Positions 14,812 to 17,677 of a stretch of DNA of 17,677 nt are shown in pieces (the first letter of the stretch is position 1; each line of letters opens with the position of its first letter). This stretch comes from an uncultured Lachnospiraceae bacterium. Lineage in GTDB: Bacteria > Bacillota > Clostridia > Lachnospirales > Lachnospiraceae. The notes beneath the pieces were generated by a model. The model searched no databases and had not been told where the DNA came from. It saw only the letters and a program-made list of their open reading frames with translations. Where the stretch lies: positions 1 through 17,677 of the forward strand of contig CALEFO010000181.1 in assembly GCA_937877165.1 (NCBI GenBank), given 5' to 3'. The position numbers were made by a program, and so were the translations under genes.

Positions 14812-16398
14812 TTATGAAAGCTTATGATTTTTATCTGTAACGCGGGGCCTGTTCTTCACAAGGGAAAGCTCCAGCACCGTCCGCGTCGCACTGCTGATTT
14901 TATAATCCGCTCCGACCCGGCAGCCGGGGACCCAGAGGATCCGGTTTTCGTCTGCCGGCAAAACAATACGGCTGCGAAGCACCGCCGGGATTTTTGCATC
15001 AATCATGACCCGTGTCAGCTTCTTGCAGCAGTACTCCGTCTGCCCGCTCTCTTCTCTCTTTCCGGAGGATTTCTCCCCGCGGATACCGATTGCGATGCAG
15101 TCGCCTTCCTTCCTTGTCCGGAACGTCAGAAACGAAGATATTCTATCATAATCCAGCCATTTCGTATACGGATCCTCTGGGATGTCCTCCGGATTTCCGC
15201 TGTAAGGGAAAATGCGGATCCGGTAGTCTTTCTCCTTTTCAGGCAGCAGAATCCGGCTGCCAGTTGCCTTCCTTCCCACCGCACTCTCTTTGATCTGGCC
15301 TCGGATCGTATTCTCTAACCGGGAGGTTTCTGGCCTCCCGCCACGCGAAAATTCAAGGCGGTCATATATTTTTTCCGCCCGAACGCCCCCGGGCAGATCC
15401 ACAAAGCGGGTCCCACCGCTCATAAGAAGACGCCTGATGCGTTCCACATGCTCTGAGGAAAGATCCTTTTTCCCACAGTTTTCTTCCAGAATGTCGTACA
15501 ATACCCGCGTTTTCAGGTATGTCGGAAGTGCAAGAAGGGAGGAAACCGAATAGCACTCCGCCTCCTCCGGAATCCGGCAGCTCTTTTTCTTGTCCTGTGT
15601 CAGCTCTTCCAGAAAGGCGTTCGCGCCGGCAATTTCTTCTGCTGCTTTGCAGATATGCGCCGTAGACCTTGTATTCACCCTTTCGGAAAGCTCCGGGAGA
15701 ATCCGGTTTCTAATATAGTTGCGCGTATAGTCCAGACTTCCATTGCTCTCATCCGTTCGCCATTCCTGCCTGCGGCGGCGAAGCTCCTCCTCGATTTCGC
15801 CGCGGCTGCAGCGGATGAGCGGACGGATCACCTTACCGCTCACCGGGCGGATTCCGGAAAGACCTGTCAGTGATGTTCCTCTGCAAAGGTTCATCAGAAC
15901 GGTTTCCGCACTGTCCTCGCGGTGATGCGCCACTGCAATTTTCCAGCGATGAGCTCCAAAGACTTCTCCGAATTCTTCGTCCTTTTTTCTCAAGGTACCG
16001 GCCGTCAATGTATCATCTTCCTGTGCTTCTTTTTCCCACTCGAAGCAGGCCCTGTCAAAAAGCTCATAGCGGAGCTCCCGCCCCGCCTCTTCCACACCAA
16101 TGCCGCGTCTGCCTGCCTCATCGGCCGCATCGACATGGTAGATTTTCAGCGGTATTCCAAGCCCTTCACACAGCTTTTCGGTAAAGGCCGCGTCCTCATC
16201 CGCCGCTTTGCGAAGGCCATGGTGAACATGGACCGCATAAACGTAAATGCCGAATTCTCCCGCCAACTCATTTAAAAGAAGAAGAAGGCAGACAGAATCC
16301 GCCCCGCCGGAGACCCCGACAGCAATGTGTTCTCCCTCCCGGATCATATGAAATTCCTGGACTGTCTCGCGGACCTGTTCCGTCAGATTATGCTGCAT
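14812..16398 (-). CDS. tilS: tRNA(Ile)-lysidine synthase
   Basis: 528 aa. Uses ATP to join lysine to C34 of the CAU-anticodon tRNA-Ile, switching it to read AUA. The N-terminal PP-loop ATPase has SGGADS (30-35), VHVHHGLR (57-63) and VAHHREDSAETVLMN (156-170). The C-terminal substrate-binding domain ends with VMIDAKIPAVLRSRIVL and WVPGCRVG. It is longer than many homologues, owing to an extra stretch of about 30 charged residues (~121-150) between the ELRYELF helix and the HHREDS motif, and a Ser/Lys/Glu-rich stretch (~440-456). The ATG at 16398 has AGGAGA about 14 nt and ACAGG about 2 nt upstream, so the ribosome site is mediocre. A terminator-like hairpin precedes it (16445-16471). Confidence 0.94.
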   Translation of the reverse strand: MQHNLTEQVRETVQEFHMIREGEHIAVGVSGGADSVCLLLLLNELAGEFGIYVYAVHVHHGLRKAADEDAAFTEKLCEGLGIPLKIYHVDAADEAGRRGIGVEEAGRELRYELFDRACFEWEKEAQEDDTLTAGTLRKKDEEFGEVFGAHRWKIAVAHHREDSAETVLMNLCRGTSLTGLSGIRPVSGKVIRPLIRCSRGEIEEELRRRRQEWRTDESNGSLDYTRNYIRNRILPELSERVNTRSTAHICKAAEEIAGANAFLEELTQDKKKSCRIPEEAECYSVSSLLALPTYLKTRVLYDILEENCGKKDLSSEHVERIRRLLMSGGTRFVDLPGGVRAEKIYDRLEFSRGGRPETSRLENTIRGQIKESAVGRKATGSRILLPEKEKDYRIRIFPYSGNPEDIPEDPYTKWLDYDRISSFLTFRTRKEGDCIAIGIRGEKSSGKREESGQTEYCCKKLTRVMIDAKIPAVLRSRIVLPADENRILWVPGCRVGADYKISSATRTVLELSLVKNRPRVTDKNHKLS

Positions 16399-16444
16399 TG
16401 CCTGTCCCGTCTTCTCCTCTGTGTCTTTTGGCTTTCAAACAAAA

Positions 16445-16471
16445 GGACCGGACAGTCCCGCTGTCCGATCC
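16445..16471 (-). terminator. Terminator or attenuator after divIC
   Basis: CGGACAG (16449-16455) and CTGTCCG (16461-16467) form a 7-bp stem with a 5-nt loop, extended by GGA/TCC after one mismatch. The minus strand continues as TTTTGTTT. It begins 4 bp past the divIC stop. tilS lies 47 bp further on, so this likely reduces read-through rather than fully ending the transcript, unless tilS has a promoter I cannot see. Confidence 0.7.
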
Positions 16472-16475
16472 CTCT

Positions 16476-16793
16476 TCATTTTCCTGTGTTCTTGAAGATG
16501 ATCTCGCCCTTCTTTACCAGCCCCAGCTTGTCGCGCGCCACCTCTTCCACATACTCGTCCGTTTTCGTGTACTTGGAGTACTCTTCGATGTCCTTTGTGC
16601 GCTGCTCTTCCTCCGCGATCTGCTGCTGAAGCTCTTCCTTCCGCGCCTCATAGCCTTCCAGCTTCTTCTGAAGCTGGAAGCCCCGCACAGACACAGCCCC
16701 CAGAATGACAACCATCACTGTGATCGCGAGAGCCATACTGAAGCGGTTCTGCGATTTTTTGCGGTATACAAATCTTCGCCTGGCCTTTGCCAT
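16476..16793 (-). CDS. divIC: DivIC/FtsB-family septum formation initiator
   Basis: 105 aa. Small bitopic membrane protein of the divisome that pairs with FtsL and DivIB. A basic cytoplasmic N-terminus (KARRRFVYRKK) is followed by one membrane segment (about residues 18-37) and then a coiled coil rich in Glu/Gln/Lys (~40-75). The conserved tail has VARDKLGLVKKGEIIF, typical of FtsB/DivIC. ATG at 16793 has GAGG about 9 nt upstream; the GTG at 16808 would add five residues and overlaps that site. Gene position between rqcP and tilS matches divIC of B. subtilis, though FtsL-like function cannot be excluded by sequence alone. Confidence 0.9.
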   Translation of the reverse strand: MAKARRRFVYRKKSQNRFSMALAITVMVVILGAVSVRGFQLQKKLEGYEARKEELQQQIAEEEQRTKDIEEYSKYTKTDEYVEEVARDKLGLVKKGEIIFKNTGK

Positions 16794-16841
16794 TTCACTC
16801 TGCCTCACCTGCTGTCAACTCATCCGCTTTCCAAACCTATT

Positions 16842-16949
16842 CCTCGCCGAGGCAAAATCCGCGAAGGCGGTTTTGCCAAATGCGGCAGCCGGTGCGTCGG
16901 CACCGATGCTGCTGTTTGAATGCGATCGCATCGGCGATCACATTCAAAC
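16842..16949. repeat. Cluster of three strong imperfect hairpins between rqcP and divIC
   Basis: Three successive inverted repeats fill this gap. A: GGCAAAA-t-CCGC, loop GAAG, GCGG-TTTTGCC (16851-16877), preceded by a small CCTC/GAGG (16842-16852). B: GCAGC-CGGTGC, loop GTCG, GCACCG-at-GCTGC (16885-16912). C: GTTTGAATG, one mismatch, GATCGC, loop ATCG, GCGATC, CATTCAAAC (16914-16949). None has a following T-tract on either strand, so they are not plain terminators. I see no credible gene in 16794-16966. Confidence 0.75.
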
Positions 16950-16966
16950 TTATCTTATCACAGTGA

Positions 16967-17206
16967 TCACAGATAGCGGAAGAGATCGCCCGCCGCGTCC
17001 TTGCGAACGGTTTCCTGCACCGCAAGAACCTCCGCGCGGACTTCCTTGTCGCCAAAGGAAATCCCGATGACATCCCCCGGCTTTACCTCCGCACTCGCCC
17101 GTGCTGCCTTCCCGTTCAGTGTGACGCGTCCGTTGTCGCAGGCCTCATTTGCCACTGTGCGGCGTTTAATCAGTCTGGATACCTTCAAATATTTATCTAA
17201 GCGCAT
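16967..17206 (-). CDS. rqcP: RqcP-like S4 RNA-binding protein (YabO/Hsp15 family)
   Basis: 79 aa. The N-terminal S4 domain (MRLDKYLKVSRLIKRRTVANEAC, here split as MRLDKYLKVSRLIKRR then TVANEAC) with GRVTLNGKAAR and KPGDVIGISFGDKE is diagnostic. In B. subtilis, RqcP works with RqcH on obstructed 50S subunits during alanine tailing of stalled nascent chains. Length (79 vs ~86) and gene position just after hup fit. ATG at 17206; the ribosome site is weak (AAGAAGAGA about 11 nt upstream). It follows hup after 86 bp and a terminator-like hairpin. Downstream, the yabP and yabQ genes that usually follow in spore formers are absent. Confidence 0.92.
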   Translation of the reverse strand: MRLDKYLKVSRLIKRRTVANEACDNGRVTLNGKAARASAEVKPGDVIGISFGDKEVRAEVLAVQETVRKDAAGDLFRYL

Positions 17207-17232
17207 CTTCGTTCGTCTCTTCTTATAAAGAA

Positions 17233-17254
17233 TGCCCGGGGAGTACCCCGGGCA
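17233..17254 (-). terminator. Hairpin terminator/attenuator after hup
   Basis: GCCCGGGG, loop AGTA, CCCCGGGC (17234-17253), extended by one T-A pair. The minus strand continues ATTCTTTATAA, only modestly T-rich. It likely ends most hup transcripts while allowing some read-through into rqcP, which fits the high amount of HU needed by cells (inference). Confidence 0.72.
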
Positions 17255-17292
17255 ATTTCTGTTCGTCCTGTTCCAATCCGCTGCTGTGCAGA

Positions 17293-17568
17293 TTATGCGT
17301 TGACAGCGTCCTTCAGTGCCTTGCCAGCCTTAAACTTGGGAGCCTTGGAAGCTTCAATCTTCATGGTCTCGCCGGTATGAGGATTGCGTCCCTCTCTGGC
17401 TGCTCTCTCGGAAACCTCAAAAGTACCGAATCCAACAATCTGAACCTTATTGCCGTTCTTAAGCTCTTCCGCAATAACATCTGCAAAAGCCTTTACAGCA
17501 CCCTCCGCATCCTTCTTGGAAAGGTCTGCTTTCTCCGCGATCGCAGCTACCAGCTCGGTTTTATTCAT
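17293..17568 (-). CDS. hup: HU-family nucleoid DNA-binding protein
   Basis: 91 aa, standard HU length. Binds and bends DNA as a homodimer, compacting the nucleoid. N-terminal MNKTELVAAIAEKA, dimer helices, GFGTFEVSERAAREGRNP signature (46-63) with the intercalating proline P63, and the C-terminal FKAGKALKDAVN are all present. Codons appear well suited to high expression. ATG at 17568 has AGGAGG about 9 nt upstream; the ATG at 17577 touches that site and is not credible. It is the first gene of the run toward ftsH and has the best promoter in the window. Confidence 0.97.
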   Translation of the reverse strand: MNKTELVAAIAEKADLSKKDAEGAVKAFADVIAEELKNGNKVQIVGFGTFEVSERAAREGRNPHTGETMKIEASKAPKFKAGKALKDAVNA

Positions 17569-17595
17569 GATAAACATCCTCCTGAATCCAAAATT

Positions 17596-17607
17596 GGGCA
17601 TATGCCC
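17596..17607. promoter_or_regulatory. Perfect 12-bp palindrome in hup leader
   Basis: GGGCATATGCCC lies about 14-25 bp downstream of the predicted hup start, flanked by A- and T-runs (AAAATT before, TTTT after). It could be an operator, or an RNA stem of 4 bp with an AUAU loop. No known consensus is recognised. Confidence 0.35.
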
Positions 17608-17627
17608 TTTTCTAACGTACTAGACTA

Positions 17628-17656
17628 TATATACGTGTTTTCCCATGCTTTGTCAA
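17628..17656 (-). promoter_or_regulatory. Strong SigA-type promoter of hup
   Basis: A perfect TTGACA (-35; 17656-17651) is followed by exactly 17 bp and TATATA (-10; 17633-17628) on the minus strand. Transcription would start near 17621, giving a leader of about 53 nt. Confidence 0.85.
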
Positions 17657-17677
17657 GAAAAGGCGCGTATTTTCAAC

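Noticed and set aside
12394..14817. 807-codon open frame antisense to ftsH and hpt
   Set aside because: It lies fully opposite well-recognised conserved genes, has no ribosome site or recognisable domain, and its openness follows from the codon bias of the sense genes.
16922..16929. GCGATCGC octamer resembling the cyanobacterial HIP1 repeat
   Set aside because: Single copy noticed, explained as part of hairpin C; nothing else points to cyanobacteria.
16837..17073. 78-codon minus-strand frame spanning the hairpin cluster and the end of rqcP
   Set aside because: It overlaps rqcP in another frame, is rich in Arg and Cys in a way typical of shadow frames, and its second half is made of the inverted repeats.
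1..17677. Defence island, prophage, CRISPR or biosynthetic cluster
   Set aside because: All genes but the TSCPD protein are recognisable housekeeping functions; there are no integrases, transposases, toxin-antitoxin pairs or spaced direct repeats.

Overview
The window looks like chromosomal core-genome DNA from a moderately GC-rich (by eye somewhat above 50%) anaerobic member of the Clostridia. It is most like Lachnospiraceae, judging from protein sequences and gene order; the genus is not decided. Supporting signs are a PSP1-domain RicT gene next to holB, a TSCPD-domain protein of the four-cysteine type, an FprA flavodiiron protein (an oxygen/NO detoxification enzyme of anaerobes), and the hup-rqcP-divIC-tilS-hpt-ftsH gene order of Firmicutes. 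I see no phage, transposon, CRISPR array, rRNA or tRNA. Coding density is high, and the unexplained sequence is confined to short intergenic regions.

Layout. (1) 1-3590, minus strand: a tight run pyk > gmk-like kinase > holB > ricT (ricT runs off the left edge), with a pyk promoter near 3716-3724. (2) 3944-5140, plus strand: a lone fprA gene ending at a strong hairpin terminator shared with the opposing pgeF. (3) 5242-7522, minus strand: pgi > pgeF, with a good pgi promoter and a structured leader. (4) 7853-9213, plus strand: a small TSCPD protein followed by murG, probably co-transcribed. (5) 9176-10837, minus strand: ptsI, whose 3' end overlaps the 3' end of murG by 38 bp. (6) 11097-12035, minus strand: fba with its own promoter, palindrome and terminator. 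(7) 12346-17568, minus strand: hup > rqcP > divIC/ftsB-like > tilS > hpt > ftsH, with internal hairpins after hup and after divIC that probably partition expression.

Function. Four genes of sugar uptake and central glycolysis (ptsI, pgi, fba, pyk) lie within about 10 kb but in separate transcription units, interleaved with cell-wall (murG, pgeF, divIC), replication (holB), nucleotide salvage (hpt, gmk-like), translation quality (tilS, rqcP), proteolysis (ftsH) and nucleoid (hup) genes. The hup-ftsH block lacks yabP, yabQ and spoIIE, which many spore-forming Firmicutes carry there. In place of yabP/yabQ is a 157-bp stretch packed with hairpins. This suggests, but does not prove, a lineage that has lost sporulation.

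I found no convincing new multi-gene system. The items most worth following are the hairpin cluster at 16842-16949, the absent sporulation genes, the divergent guanylate-kinase-like gene in the slot where B. subtilis has tmk, the acidic extension on RicT, and several palindromic or structured leaders on glycolytic and hup transcripts.
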